Shown: in pieces, positions 1 to 7,752 of the stretch | How positions within the stretch are numbered: the first letter of the stretch is position 1 | Layout of the letters: each line of letters opens with the position of its first letter | Assembly: GCA_910580005.1 (NCBI GenBank) | Contig: CAJTXH010000050.1 | Coordinates: 1-17,976, forward strand | Direction of reading: 5' to 3' | Source of the DNA: an uncultured Lachnospiraceae bacterium | GTDB taxonomy: Bacteria > Bacillota > Clostridia > Lachnospirales > Lachnospiraceae | Length of the DNA: 17,976 bases | The notes under the pieces: model-generated | Databases searched by the model: none | What the model was told of the DNA's origin: nothing | Seen by the model: the letters and a program-made list of their open reading frames with translations, nothing else | Made by a program: the position numbers and the translations under genes

Positions 1-63
1 CCCTGTGCCACATTTTTTTGTGGCATAAGGATTTTATGCGCCATTACGTGGGCTGACGTAGCG
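1..63 (+). repeat. Dispersed palindromic repeat, copy 1, left part
   Basis: This stretch matches the reverse complement of 17863-17925 at all but two of 63 positions. It contains a hairpin with arms TGCCACA and TGTGGCA around a T-rich loop (about 6-24). In the right-end copy this part runs without a break into the part found here at 771-847, so copy 1 is split by the insertion at 64-770. The window begins inside the repeat, so its true left edge is not visible. Confidence 0.85.
53..63 (+). repeat. Target-site duplication, left copy (11 bp)
   Basis: CTGACGTAGCG here is repeated exactly at 760-770, on either side of the IS-like segment 64-759. The uninterrupted repeat copy at the right end of the window has this sequence only once, with one base different. 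IS4-family elements are known to duplicate roughly 9-13 bp of target, so the length fits. Confidence 0.75.
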
Positions 64-759
64 CAATGTCATTTAGTTAAGGGGATATATAAAACTCTCT
101 TTGTTCTGATAAAAAATTGCATAAAATGCCTTTCTGGTGTAATTTATTTGCAGGAGGTGTTTATAATGGATTTTTCTATGTGTGTAAAAAATAAACTGCT
201 GGAACTTATCAGCAATGCGGAAAAAAAACGGGAACATTTTGTAAAAAATCCTGGAAAGGATTTTTCAAGGGACAGGAAGCTTACTTTTTCAAAAACTCTG
301 TTTTTAATAATTAGTATGGAAGCACAGACATTGAAAAAAGAGCTCTTTAAACTGTTCAATTTTAGTGCAGACACCCCGTCCGCATCTGCTTTCTGCCAGC
401 AGAGGGCTAAAATAAAACTGTCTGTTTTCTATTACCTTATACGCAGCCTGGATATTTATTTCCAGAAAGAAACATACAAAGGGCATCCCCTTGCTGCATG
501 TGATGGTACAGACCTGGCTCTGCCAATGGAACAGGGAAACACAGTTTATAACTGCCGCAGGAAGAAAAACCAAAAAGATTATTTCCAGATACATGCCAAT
601 GCTATGTATGGCCTTGTGAACCGCAGGTATCCTGACATAGTAACGGAACCAAAAAAAGAAAACAATGGGAGGAAGACTTTCATGACAATGCTGGGACATA
701 GAAATTTCCAGGAAGGCACTATATTTGTCATGGACAGGGGGTATGAAGGGATGGCATTG
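64..759 (+). mobile_element. Shortened IS4-type insertion sequence
   Basis: The 696-bp segment sits between two identical 11-bp direct repeats and interrupts a dispersed repeat. Its left end reads CAATGTCAT and its right end, on the other strand, reads CAATGCCAT, an 8 of 9 match. Similarity between the ends stops there, so the right terminus does not look like a full terminal inverted repeat. The only gene is a transposase that ends soon after the second catalytic Asp region, so the 3' part of a normal IS4-type element (usually about 1.3-1.6 kb) is missing. It cannot make its own complete transposase but could have been moved in trans. The family call rests on the transposase motifs and duplication length; the exact IS subgroup is not identified. 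Confidence 0.75.
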
Positions 760-768
760 CTGACGTAG
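166..768 (+). pseudogene. Truncated IS4-family (DDE) transposase
   Basis: The reading frame begins at ATG 166 behind a strong AGGAGGT ribosome site at 152-158. It carries the first catalytic Asp region (DGTD, residues 113-116), the following LALP and KNQKDYFQIHANAMY stretch typical of IS4-type DDE transposases, and the second Asp region (MDRGYEG, Asp190). It stops at residue 200, whereas relatives are usually over 400 residues. The third catalytic acidic residue (Glu, in the YREK region) is absent, so no active enzyme can be made. The last codons and the stop lie in flanking target DNA beyond the IS end at 759. The 166 start is preferred over TTG 148, which has no ribosome site. Confidence 0.85.
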
Positions 769-770
769 CG
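760..770 (+). repeat. Target-site duplication, right copy (11 bp)
   Basis: This is the exact second copy of CTGACGTAGCG found at 53-63. It also supplies the stop codon of the truncated transposase frame (TAG at 766-768). Confidence 0.75.
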
Positions 771-847
771 GAAGCGTGCCATGGAATGGAATATTTAGCT
801 GGGTACAACCCTGCGTCCGTCTGCAAACAAAGGACTGCTGGAAATTT
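771..847 (+). repeat. Dispersed palindromic repeat, copy 1, right part
   Basis: This part matches the reverse complement of 17783-17862 with few differences, including GGAATGGAATAT, AGCTGGGTAC, CCCTGCGTCC and TCTGCAAACAAAGGAC. It continues the repeat begun at 1-63 after removal of the IS and one target duplication. It ends 35 bp upstream of a strong promoter. Reading frames across it are not considered genes, because the same sequence recurs as non-coding DNA elsewhere in the window. Confidence 0.85.
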
Positions 848-881
848 TATGAAACGGACGTGGCTTCAAATACAGCCACTA

Positions 882-910
882 TTGACTTTTAACATATTAA
901 GTGGTATAAT
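882..910 (+). promoter_or_regulatory. Strong sigma-A promoter
   Basis: TTGACT at 882-887 and a perfect TATAAT at 905-910 are separated by 17 bp. Transcription would begin near 917, just ahead of a ribosome site and short ORF and about 230 nt before the first terminator. Confidence 0.75.
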
Positions 911-939
911 AAATTTAATGAATTTTAGGAGGATTTTGC

Positions 940-978
940 ATGTTAATTGTGAATGTAATGGAGAAAATTGCAAAATAG
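940..978 (+). CDS. Possible 12-residue leader peptide
   Basis: ATG at 940 follows the ribosome site TAGGAGGA with good spacing and encodes MLIVNVMEKIAK before a TAG stop. It directly follows the promoter at 882-910 and precedes two intrinsic terminators. It could be a leader peptide controlling read-through into the exporter operon at 1374, or the 5' stub of a gene whose body was lost. The sequence shows translation signals but no homology that I recognise. Confidence 0.35.
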   Translation: MLIVNVMEKIAK

Positions 979-1142
979 AATATTGCATGGGTTCTGGTTT
1001 GCATAATGCGTGCTAGTATTTTTCTGTATTTTACAGATTTCTGCGTAGCCAGTCTGCCCATTTGCTGGTTATTTAATGTATAATTCCAGCATTTTCGCCT
1101 TACATTTGCTTAATATTGTGCTATATATCTTTTGGAATTTTT

Positions 1143-1170
1143 AAGCATGGATGTACTGTCCATGCTTTTT
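1143..1170 (+). terminator. Intrinsic terminator 1 of the leader
   Basis: A perfect 9-bp stem (AAGCATGGA with TCCATGCTT) around a 7-nt loop is followed at once by a T run. It would end the transcript begun near 917 after about 250 nt. Confidence 0.8.
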
Positions 1171-1245
1171 ACATTATTAAACTATATTGGGCAGTTTTTG
1201 TCCCTGTATTCCAAATAGTTATTATTAAAGTCCGTGTATTATACG

Positions 1246-1286
1246 GCCGCAGTATCTTATGCTTTTAAGGTATTGCGGCTTTTTTT
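1246..1286 (+). terminator. Intrinsic terminator 2 of the leader
   Basis: A 13-bp stem starting GCCGCA and ending TGCGGC, with two G-U type pairs, closes a short loop and is followed by seven T residues. It lies 88 bp upstream of the ABC ATPase gene, in the same orientation. Confidence 0.85.
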
Positions 1287-1373
1287 GGCTGTAGGGCATT
1301 AAATGCTGCCAGCAGGCTGTTTAAATATATTGAAGTGTAAGTATATTGTGATATGAAAGGAAGTTAAAATAAA

Positions 1374-2369
1374 ATGAGTGAAAATATTATTAAAATAGAA
1401 GATTTAACAAAAAAATATAGACGTTTTAAGAAAAAAGAGGGAATAAAAGGAAGCATTGCAAGCTTATGGAAAAGAGAATATGAAGAAAAAACGGCAGTAA
1501 ACCAGGTAAGTCTTTCTGTACGCCAGGGTGAGTTTATTGGACTGGTTGGACCAAATGGTGCAGGAAAAACTACTTTAATTAAGATGATGACAGGGATAAT
1601 TGCACCATCATCTGGCAGAATTGATGTGCTAGGATATTATCCTAATGATTTAAAGAACAGTTTTAAAAAGAAATATGCAATTGTTATGGGGCAGAAAAGC
1701 CAGTTGTTTTTTGAATTGACAGTGAATGATACATTAAGGCTTTTTAAGGAAATTTATGAAATTCCAGAAGAAAAATTCCTAGAAAGCAGGGATTATTTTG
1801 TCCAGCTTTTTGGGGTGGCGGATATTATGGATGTGCAGGTAAGGACATTATCATTAGGTGAAAGAATGAAGATGGAACTTTTAACAGCCTTGCTCCACAA
1901 TCCTGAAATATTATTTTTGGATGAACCAACTATAGGGCTTGATGCTGTTGCTGCAAAACAAATACGTAAATTTTTAAAAGAGATTAACAGGCAGCGTGGT
2001 ACTACCATTATACTTACATCACACTATATGGAAGATATTAAAGCATTATGTGAAAGGACGGTTGTAATTAACCATGGTATGAAAATATTTGATGGCAGGA
2101 CGTCAGAACTGTTTGAAAAGTACCAGAAAAACAAAAGGATTTCTGTAACATTCCATAATATTGAGGATAATATTAACCTTCAGACAGAGATTACCGGGGT
2201 TTCTAATGAAAACCCTTATAAAAAGGTTTACGAAGTGGCAAGGGAAAATTCAAAAGCATTACTGGCGGAAATTATGGAGTTTAACCCTGATGATATTATA
2301 ATAGAAGAAGAGGAAATTGGCGTTATAGTAGAGCGTATATACCAGGAAGGGGGTATTTGTAATGCATAA
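1374..2369 (+). CDS. ABC-2 type exporter, ATP-binding subunit (COG4586-like)
   Basis: This 331-residue cytoplasmic ATPase powers an export-type ABC transporter together with the two permeases that follow. Visible motifs are Walker A GPNGAGKTT (59-67), the ABC signature LSLGER (159-164, with Leu-Gly in place of Gly-Gly), Walker B EILFLDEPT (178-186) and the switch His in TSH (His217). The N-terminal lead YRRFKKKEGIKGSI and the accessory C-terminal domain of about 90 residues are typical of the COG4586 group, which pairs with COG4587 and COG3694 permeases. The substrate of this group is not established. The gene overlaps the next by 8 bp, implying coupled translation. It lies behind a promoter and two terminators, so attenuation is possible. 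Confidence 0.88.
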   Translation: MSENIIKIEDLTKKYRRFKKKEGIKGSIASLWKREYEEKTAVNQVSLSVRQGEFIGLVGPNGAGKTTLIKMMTGIIAPSSGRIDVLGYYPNDLKNSFKKKYAIVMGQKSQLFFELTVNDTLRLFKEIYEIPEEKFLESRDYFVQLFGVADIMDVQVRTLSLGERMKMELLTALLHNPEILFLDEPTIGLDAVAAKQIRKFLKEINRQRGTTIILTSHYMEDIKALCERTVVINHGMKIFDGRTSELFEKYQKNKRISVTFHNIEDNINLQTEITGVSNENPYKKVYEVARENSKALLAEIMEFNPDDIIIEEEEIGVIVERIYQEGGICNA

Positions 2370-3156
2370 ATATTGGGAGATATCTAAAACTTATATGAAA
2401 ACGCAGCTTGTATATAGGCTTGATATTATATTTAATATGCTTTTTACAGTAACAAAAATTTTGTTTGCATACCTGCTATGGGGAATGGTTTTTAAAAATA
2501 AAGATATGGCTGGCATGTTTACATTTCATAGTATGGTTTCATATTATATTATCAGTTCTTTTTTATCACAGCTTGAAATGTCTTCTGGTATAAGCAATGA
2601 AATATATTGGAGGATAAGGAATGGCACATTTTCAAAGTATATGGTAATACCCGCAGGCATAGAAAAATATTTCCTGGCAATGGAATTTGGGGTTGTATTA
2701 TTTTATATTTTGTTTGATTTTATAGCAGCACTTATATGGGTATTTATATTCCAGATTGATTTTATATTTACAAATAATCTAGTGGTAATTGCATGTGCAG
2801 TTGTTATAACACTGCTTGGACTGCTATTTATGGTACAGTTAAATTACCTGCTTGGGATTATGGGGTTAAAGTACCAAGGAATACAAACATTTTTAATGGT
2901 TAAAGATAACCTTGTTATGCTGGTTACAGGGGGGATTGTTCCTCTTGCACTTTTTCCAGATGCAGTTGTGGATATTTTAAGCCTTATGCCATTTTATTAT
3001 ATTACCTATCTTCCAGCAATGCTCTTTACAGGATTTTGCCAGGATGAAGCAGTGAGCGGGATATTTATAATTTTATGCTGGTGCATTGTGCTGCAGGTTG
3101 TAATAAATATTTTCTGGAAGAAGAATGTTAAAAATTATGAGGGGGTGGGGATATAA
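2362..3156 (+). CDS. ABC-2 type exporter permease 1 (COG4587-like)
   Basis: This is a 264-residue integral membrane protein with about six hydrophobic segments (roughly residues 20-45, 56-75, 105-133, 138-166, 180-205 and 230-252). It should form one half of the membrane channel of the exporter. Its start lies inside the end of the ATPase gene and its stop overlaps the start of the next permease by one base, so the three subunits are produced together. The assignment comes from gene order, size and membrane topology, with sequence character like COG4587 permeases. Nothing in it shows the substrate. Confidence 0.8.
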   Translation: MHKYWEISKTYMKTQLVYRLDIIFNMLFTVTKILFAYLLWGMVFKNKDMAGMFTFHSMVSYYIISSFLSQLEMSSGISNEIYWRIRNGTFSKYMVIPAGIEKYFLAMEFGVVLFYILFDFIAALIWVFIFQIDFIFTNNLVVIACAVVITLLGLLFMVQLNYLLGIMGLKYQGIQTFLMVKDNLVMLVTGGIVPLALFPDAVVDILSLMPFYYITYLPAMLFTGFCQDEAVSGIFIILCWCIVLQVVINIFWKKNVKNYEGVGI

Positions 3157-3956
3157 TGGAAAATTTAAAGAAAAACATACGTGTGCTTAAAGAAATGGCG
3201 TATTTGCGTTTTAATAAACTGACAGTATCCAGGCTGGATTTTTTCGCACCATTTTTTATAGACGGGTCATTGTTCCTGGTACAAATACTGGCATTTAAAG
3301 CTATATATTCAAATACTGGCAGGATTGGAAGCTGGGGTCAGGGAGAAATGGTTATTTACATTGGAACTTTTTCAATGCTTAATGCAATTAATATGGTAAT
3401 TTATTTTTTTGGAATCAATGAAATTCCACAGAAAATAAGAAACGGTGAGCTTGATTTGTATTTGTCAAAACCAATAAGCCCACTGTTCAGGCTGACATTT
3501 GAAAACATCAGTCCAGGCTCACTGCCTTTGGTAGTATTAAGTGCCTGCATTATATTATATGGCATAAATATTTTAGATATAAGGCCAGGAATTATACAGG
3601 CTGGAGTATATGTATTCTGGATTTTGGTTATGGAGGTTCTTTATTATGATATTGCAGTAATTGTCCGTTCTGTACCATTGTATATTGTTTCAATGGCACG
3701 TATGGAACAGATTGAGGAGGCTGGGCTTGATTTATGTATGAAACTTCCAGGCATTGCCTTATATGGAATATATAAAGTGCTTTTTTATCTTATAATGCCG
3801 TATGGAATTATGGCAACATTTCCAGTGCAAAGCATTATAAATGAAATGGATTTATGGACAGGGATTTATGGGGTATTTATAGTAATAGCATTTTCTATAA
3901 TTACAAGAATAATATGGAAACTTGGTTTAAGGCATTATAATAGTGCAAGTTCATAG
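3156..3956 (+). CDS. ABC-2 type exporter permease 2 (ABC2_membrane_6/COG3694-like)
   Basis: This 266-residue membrane protein has about six hydrophobic segments and the stretch IRNGELDLYLSKPISPLF near residues 90-108, typical of ABC-2 permeases of the COG3694 type. It would pair with permease 1 in a heterodimeric exporter. The TAATG overlap with the previous gene and the ribosome site GAGGGGGTGGGG place it firmly in the same operon. Its stop is followed 17 nt later by the MutS2-like gene, with no terminator between them. The substrate is unknown; related systems have been linked to drug or peptide export, but that is family-level knowledge only. Confidence 0.8.
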   Translation: MENLKKNIRVLKEMAYLRFNKLTVSRLDFFAPFFIDGSLFLVQILAFKAIYSNTGRIGSWGQGEMVIYIGTFSMLNAINMVIYFFGINEIPQKIRNGELDLYLSKPISPLFRLTFENISPGSLPLVVLSACIILYGINILDIRPGIIQAGVYVFWILVMEVLYYDIAVIVRSVPLYIVSMARMEQIEEAGLDLCMKLPGIALYGIYKVLFYLIMPYGIMATFPVQSIINEMDLWTGIYGVFIVIAFSIITRIIWKLGLRHYNSASS

Positions 3957-3973
3957 AAAAGAGGATATAAGAA

Positions 3974-5875
3974 ATGAATATAGAAAAACAAATAGAATTT
4001 GATAAAATAAAAGAAAAGTGGGCAGACCTGGCTGTTACAGGACAGGCAAAGGAAATAATTAATAATATGGCATTCTGTTTATCTGAAAGTGACTTAAGAA
4101 GACAGCTAAAAGATACAACAGACAGCAGGGATTTAATTGAAAAGCTTGGGACGCCTCCGCTGCCAGATGTAAAGGAGATTAAGGAAATTGTTGTAGCAGC
4201 AGTAAGAGGGGAATGTCTGCCTCCTTACCAGCTTGAACGTACAGAAAAAGTTCTTGTTGCAATAAAGCGTTTAAAGGATTACCTGGGGCGTGGGAAAATA
4301 TATGGAAACCATCTTGCTTATTATGATGAAAATCTTGAGACATGTGACAGCCTGAGGGAAGAAATTTCAAACAAGATAAGAGGAGGGGCAGTAGATGATT
4401 ATGCATCAAAAAACCTTTTGCAGCTCAGGAAACAGATTGCTAAAACAGAAGAACAGATGAAATTAAAAGCGACACAGATAATGCGTAAGGGTAAAGAATA
4501 TATGTCAGACAGTTATTCTACATTACGCAATGGAAGGCTTTGTGTACCAGTTAAAAAAGAATGTAAACTTAAAGTGCCAGGAACGGTTATTGACAAATCA
4601 GCAACAGGCAATACATTTTTTATTGAGCCTTTAAGTATTGCAAAATATTATGAAGAGTTACAGCTTATCAGAGTTAATGAAGAGAATGAAGTATACCAGG
4701 TTTTATATACTTTAACTTCAATGGTAGCTGGTGCAGCAGATATTATAAATGCTAATATAGAAGTAATTGAAAAACTTGATTTTATTTTTTCTAAAGGGAA
4801 ATTAAGTATAGATTTAGATGCTGCAGAGCCAGAGATTAATACAGAAAGAAGTATTGTATTAAAAGATGCCAGGCATCCCTTAATGGATAAAAGTATTAGT
4901 GTGCCATTACAGTTTGAAATGGGAGGAAGTACCAGAGGGATAATTATTACAGGTCCAAACACAGGTGGCAAAACTATAGCTATAAAGACGGTTATGCTTA
5001 ACTGTATAATGGCACAATGTGGGCTTCATGTTACATGCAGAGAAGCCAGTATATGCATGAACAGTTCATATCTATGTGATATCGGGGATGGGCAGAACCT
5101 TGCAGAGAACCTGTCAACATTTTCAGCACATATTAAAAATATATTGCAGATTTTAGAGGAAACAGATGAAGAAGGCTTTATAATAATGGATGAACTGGGC
5201 TCTGGTACAGACCCTGTGGAGGGGATGGGAATAGCCATTGCTGTGCTGGAAGAACTTAAGAAAAAGGGATGCCTTTTTCTGGTGACAACACATTATCCAG
5301 AGGTAAAAGAGTATGCAGAAAGGACACAAGGGGTTATTAATGCAAAGATGGCTTTTGATAAAGAAACACTTTGCCCTGTTTATAAAATGGTGACAGGGGA
5401 AGCAGGCGAAAGCTGTGCATTTTATATAGCAGGGAAGCTTGGGATGCCTGGCAGTATGTTAAAAACAGCTATTTTCCATGCATATGGCAAGGATGCAGCC
5501 CGTGATTACAATATTATAGAAAAAGAGAATGTTATAAAACAGCAGAAGGGCAATAAAATTAAAAAGATAAAACCTAAGAAAGACCAGAATACACTTAGGA
5601 ATAAATATAAAAGAGGTGACAGTGTTATGGTTTTTCCAGATAAAAAGACAGGGATTGTGTGTGAACCTGTAAATGATAAGGGGGTTTTAAGGGTACAGCT
5701 TCCAGGCAGAAAAATCTGGATTAACCATAAGAGGGTTAAATTACAGGTTGCAACAACAGAATTATATCCAGAAAATTATGATTTTTCAATTATTTTTGAT
5801 ACAATAGAGAACAGAAAAACAAGGCATGAAATGGAGCGAAAATATACAGAAAAAACAATAGAGTATAATAGTTAA
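3974..5875 (+). CDS. MutS2-like ATPase lacking the Smr nuclease domain
   Basis: The 633-residue protein has the MutS2 layout: an N-terminal helical core and clamp region (about 1-300) without the mismatch-recognition domain of MutS1, then an ATPase with Walker A GPNTGGKT (327-334), the stretch STFSAH (near 380-385) and Walker B FIIMDELGSGTDP (from 402). After a Lys-rich linker comes a small KOW-like beta domain beginning KRGDSV (about 547-595). Canonical MutS2 is about 780-790 residues and ends in a Smr endonuclease domain. Here the protein ends about 40 residues after the KOW-like region with no Smr motif, so it should bind DNA or ribosomes and hydrolyse ATP but not cut through Smr. The start follows AGAGGA with normal spacing. 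The 17-nt gap to the exporter genes suggests cotranscription. It is not a chance truncation in an obvious sense, because the C-terminus is orderly and I see no Smr remnant downstream. Confidence 0.85.
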   Translation: MNIEKQIEFDKIKEKWADLAVTGQAKEIINNMAFCLSESDLRRQLKDTTDSRDLIEKLGTPPLPDVKEIKEIVVAAVRGECLPPYQLERTEKVLVAIKRLKDYLGRGKIYGNHLAYYDENLETCDSLREEISNKIRGGAVDDYASKNLLQLRKQIAKTEEQMKLKATQIMRKGKEYMSDSYSTLRNGRLCVPVKKECKLKVPGTVIDKSATGNTFFIEPLSIAKYYEELQLIRVNEENEVYQVLYTLTSMVAGAADIINANIEVIEKLDFIFSKGKLSIDLDAAEPEINTERSIVLKDARHPLMDKSISVPLQFEMGGSTRGIIITGPNTGGKTIAIKTVMLNCIMAQCGLHVTCREASICMNSSYLCDIGDGQNLAENLSTFSAHIKNILQILEETDEEGFIIMDELGSGTDPVEGMGIAIAVLEELKKKGCLFLVTTHYPEVKEYAERTQGVINAKMAFDKETLCPVYKMVTGEAGESCAFYIAGKLGMPGSMLKTAIFHAYGKDAARDYNIIEKENVIKQQKGNKIKKIKPKKDQNTLRNKYKRGDSVMVFPDKKTGIVCEPVNDKGVLRVQLPGRKIWINHKRVKLQVATTELYPENYDFSIIFDTIENRKTRHEMERKYTEKTIEYNS

Positions 5876-5912
5876 TGCTTTTTATATTGAGAAATGAAAA
5901 TAACCTGTATAA

Positions 5913-6116
5913 ACATTTACTATTAATAAAAAAACTGGGGATAAATTAAAATTGTACTTGATTTTTGACAGGTTTTCTGTAGAATTATTTGTAAATAGTG
6001 GAAGCCAGGTATTTATTTCTGCTTTTTATACGCCAATAGAAACTGGTGGCATTGAATTTGAATATGGTGGTACAGCAATTGTGGATATAGGGAAATATAG
6101 TATAGACCTGGATTAA
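5913..6116 (+). pseudogene. C-terminal remnant of a GH32 sucrose-6-phosphate hydrolase
   Basis: One open frame of about 67 codons, with no good start, reads DKLKLYLIFDRFSVELFVN and then SGSQVFISAFY, EFEYGGTA and a final DIGKYSIDLD before TAA. This is the pattern of the C-terminal beta-sandwich of glycoside hydrolase family 32 enzymes (compare the usual DRSSVEVFVNDG...FTSRIYP), including the final few strands and a natural stop. The catalytic propeller, which would be some 350-400 residues upstream, is absent; a stop at 5910-5912 and then the MutS2-like gene precede it. The fragment abuts a fructokinase gene, its usual operon partner in sucrose use, so a former scrB-scrK pair has lost most of scrB. 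Confidence 0.7.
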
Positions 6117-6135
6117 ATAAAGGATGGTGTTTGGT

Positions 6136-7119
6136 TTGAAGATATTTGATGTGGTGGCACTTGGGGAATTGCTGGTTGATTTTACGGAAAATAGAAACAG
6201 TTTCCAAGGTAATCCTGTATTTGAAGCAAATCCAGGAGGTGCACCTTGTAATGTTTTATCAATGTTACAGCGCCTTGGTAAGAAAACAGCTTTTATAGGT
6301 AAAGTGGGAGATGATTCTTTTGGCAGGATGTTAAGGGATGCAGTGGCAGGACAGAGAATTGACACTGGCAATATTGTTATGGATAGCAAAGTTCCTACAA
6401 CACTTGCATTTGTGCATACTGCACCAGATGGGGACAGGAGTTTTTCGTTTTACCGCAATCCTGGGGCGGATATGATGCTTAGGAAAGAGGAAGTTAATTT
6501 TTCTTTGGTAAAGAATACAAAGCTTTTCCATTTTGGAACCCTGTCAATGACAGACCCAGGAATAGAGGAAGCAACAAAAGAAGCAGTAAAGACTGCCAAA
6601 GACTCGGGTGCACTTGTTTCATTTGACCCAAACCTGCGCCCGCCTTTATGGGACAGTCTAAACAAGGCAAAAGAAAAGATTTCATATGGTATTAGCCAGT
6701 GTGATATCTTGAAGATTTCAGATGATGAAATAGAATTTTTTACTGGAACAGATGATATTGACCAGGGTGTTGCAAAGATACAGGAAGAATATAATGTACC
6801 ACTTATATGTGCTACAATGGGCAGGAGAGGAAGCCGGGCTTATTGTAATGGCACAAGGGTGGAATGTGCCCCGTTTTTAAATAAAGATACTATTGAAACA
6901 ACAGGGGCAGGTGATACATTTATGGCATGTGTATTAAACTGGGTTCTTGATTACGGAATTGATGGAATGGATTCACACAGGATGCATGATATGTTAGGGT
7001 TTGCGAATGCTGCTTCTTCTATTATAACTACACGGAAAGGGGCATTAATGGTAATGCCAGAAGAAAGTGAGGTATGGGGTCTGATGCATGAAAGACGCAA
7101 AGCTGAAAATGGAATCTGA
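6136..7119 (+). CDS. scrK: Fructokinase (PfkB family)
   Basis: This 328-residue cytoplasmic kinase phosphorylates fructose to fructose-6-phosphate with ATP. It begins MKIFDVVALGELLVDF, carries the substrate-site GGAPCNV near residues 33-39, the PfkB signature AFIGKVGDDSFG, and the second signature TTGAGDTF with catalytic Asp260. I chose TTG 6136 because AAAGGATGG sits at the right distance upstream and the protein then starts exactly where bacterial fructokinases do. ATG 6124 in the same frame is directly next to the AAAGG and would add four residues. It follows the GH32 remnant by about 20 nt. Without a local sucrose hydrolase it may now serve fructose from other sources. Other PfkB sugars cannot be fully excluded. 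Confidence 0.88.
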   Translation: MKIFDVVALGELLVDFTENRNSFQGNPVFEANPGGAPCNVLSMLQRLGKKTAFIGKVGDDSFGRMLRDAVAGQRIDTGNIVMDSKVPTTLAFVHTAPDGDRSFSFYRNPGADMMLRKEEVNFSLVKNTKLFHFGTLSMTDPGIEEATKEAVKTAKDSGALVSFDPNLRPPLWDSLNKAKEKISYGISQCDILKISDDEIEFFTGTDDIDQGVAKIQEEYNVPLICATMGRRGSRAYCNGTRVECAPFLNKDTIETTGAGDTFMACVLNWVLDYGIDGMDSHRMHDMLGFANAASSIITTRKGALMVMPEESEVWGLMHERRKAENGI

Positions 7120-7187
7120 TATATGCGGAATGGCAGTATTTTCTTTTGATAAAGGTATTTTTGTCAAATAATAAAAGGGGCAATTAT

Positions 7188-7718
7188 ATGACAGAATATA
7201 GAAGATTAAATAAAGATGAAATCTGCCAGGAATTATTTAATGGGTTTATACGTCACCAGGAAGTTACGAAATGCTGGAGAAGGGAAAATGGGAAATGGAT
7301 AATTAAAGATGACCCTTTTATTGATGACTGGGCAGAAAATGATTATATATTTCTGGTTAAATGTTTAAAGAATACTATAGCTGCAGGCGGATTTGTGTAT
7401 GCTGCTTTTTATAACGGGATTTTAAAGGGGTTTGTGTCTGTTGAGCCTGGTTTATCTGGTGGGGAACAAGGATACTTTGATTTATCAAGTATACATGTAT
7501 CAGAAGATATGCGTGGAAATGGAATTGGAAAAACACTTTTTAATGCTGCTAAAGAATGGGCAAAAGAAAACGGGGCATTAAAATTATATATTTCCGCACA
7601 TTCTGCTGTTGAAAGCCAGGCTTTTTATAAAGCTATGGGATGTGCAGAAGCACAGGTATATAATAAAGAGCATGTAGAAAAAGAACCTTATGACTGCCAG
7701 CTGGAGTGTGGGTTATAA
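7188..7718 (+). CDS. GNAT-family N-acetyltransferase
   Basis: The 176-residue protein has the GNAT fold signature: a beta-strand FVSVEP, then DLSSIHVSEDMRGNGIGKTLF with the acetyl-CoA pyrophosphate loop RGNGIG (109-114), and the C-terminal SAVESQAFYKAMGC that usually closes the acetyl-CoA site. It should transfer an acetyl group from acetyl-CoA to an amine; the substrate cannot be read from sequence. ATG 7188 is chosen because AAAAGGGG lies 7 nt upstream; the longer frame from 7146 has no ribosome site. It lies 68 nt after the fructokinase gene and 34 nt before a small membrane protein gene, all on the same strand. Confidence 0.85.
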   Translation: MTEYRRLNKDEICQELFNGFIRHQEVTKCWRRENGKWIIKDDPFIDDWAENDYIFLVKCLKNTIAAGGFVYAAFYNGILKGFVSVEPGLSGGEQGYFDLSSIHVSEDMRGNGIGKTLFNAAKEWAKENGALKLYISAHSAVESQAFYKAMGCAEAQVYNKEHVEKEPYDCQLECGL

Positions 7719-7752
7719 AATAGATGGATTTATATAACAAGGAGGGGGTATT

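Larger units (their letters stand above)
979..1373 (+). other. Non-coding leader region before the exporter operon
   Basis: I see no credible gene here. The stretch holds a small hairpin near 1048-1069 (AGCCAG with CTGGTT), the two terminators listed separately, and the ribosome site AAAGGAAG (1356-1363) of the ABC ATPase gene. I did not find a convincing separate sigma-A promoter between the second terminator and 1374, so transcription of the exporter may depend on read-through from 882-910. Confidence 0.5.

Noticed and set aside
786..1016. 76-codon open frame on the + strand after the IS
   Set aside because: It runs through the dispersed repeat, the strong promoter and the 12-codon ORF in another frame, has no ribosome site, and resembles no protein I know.
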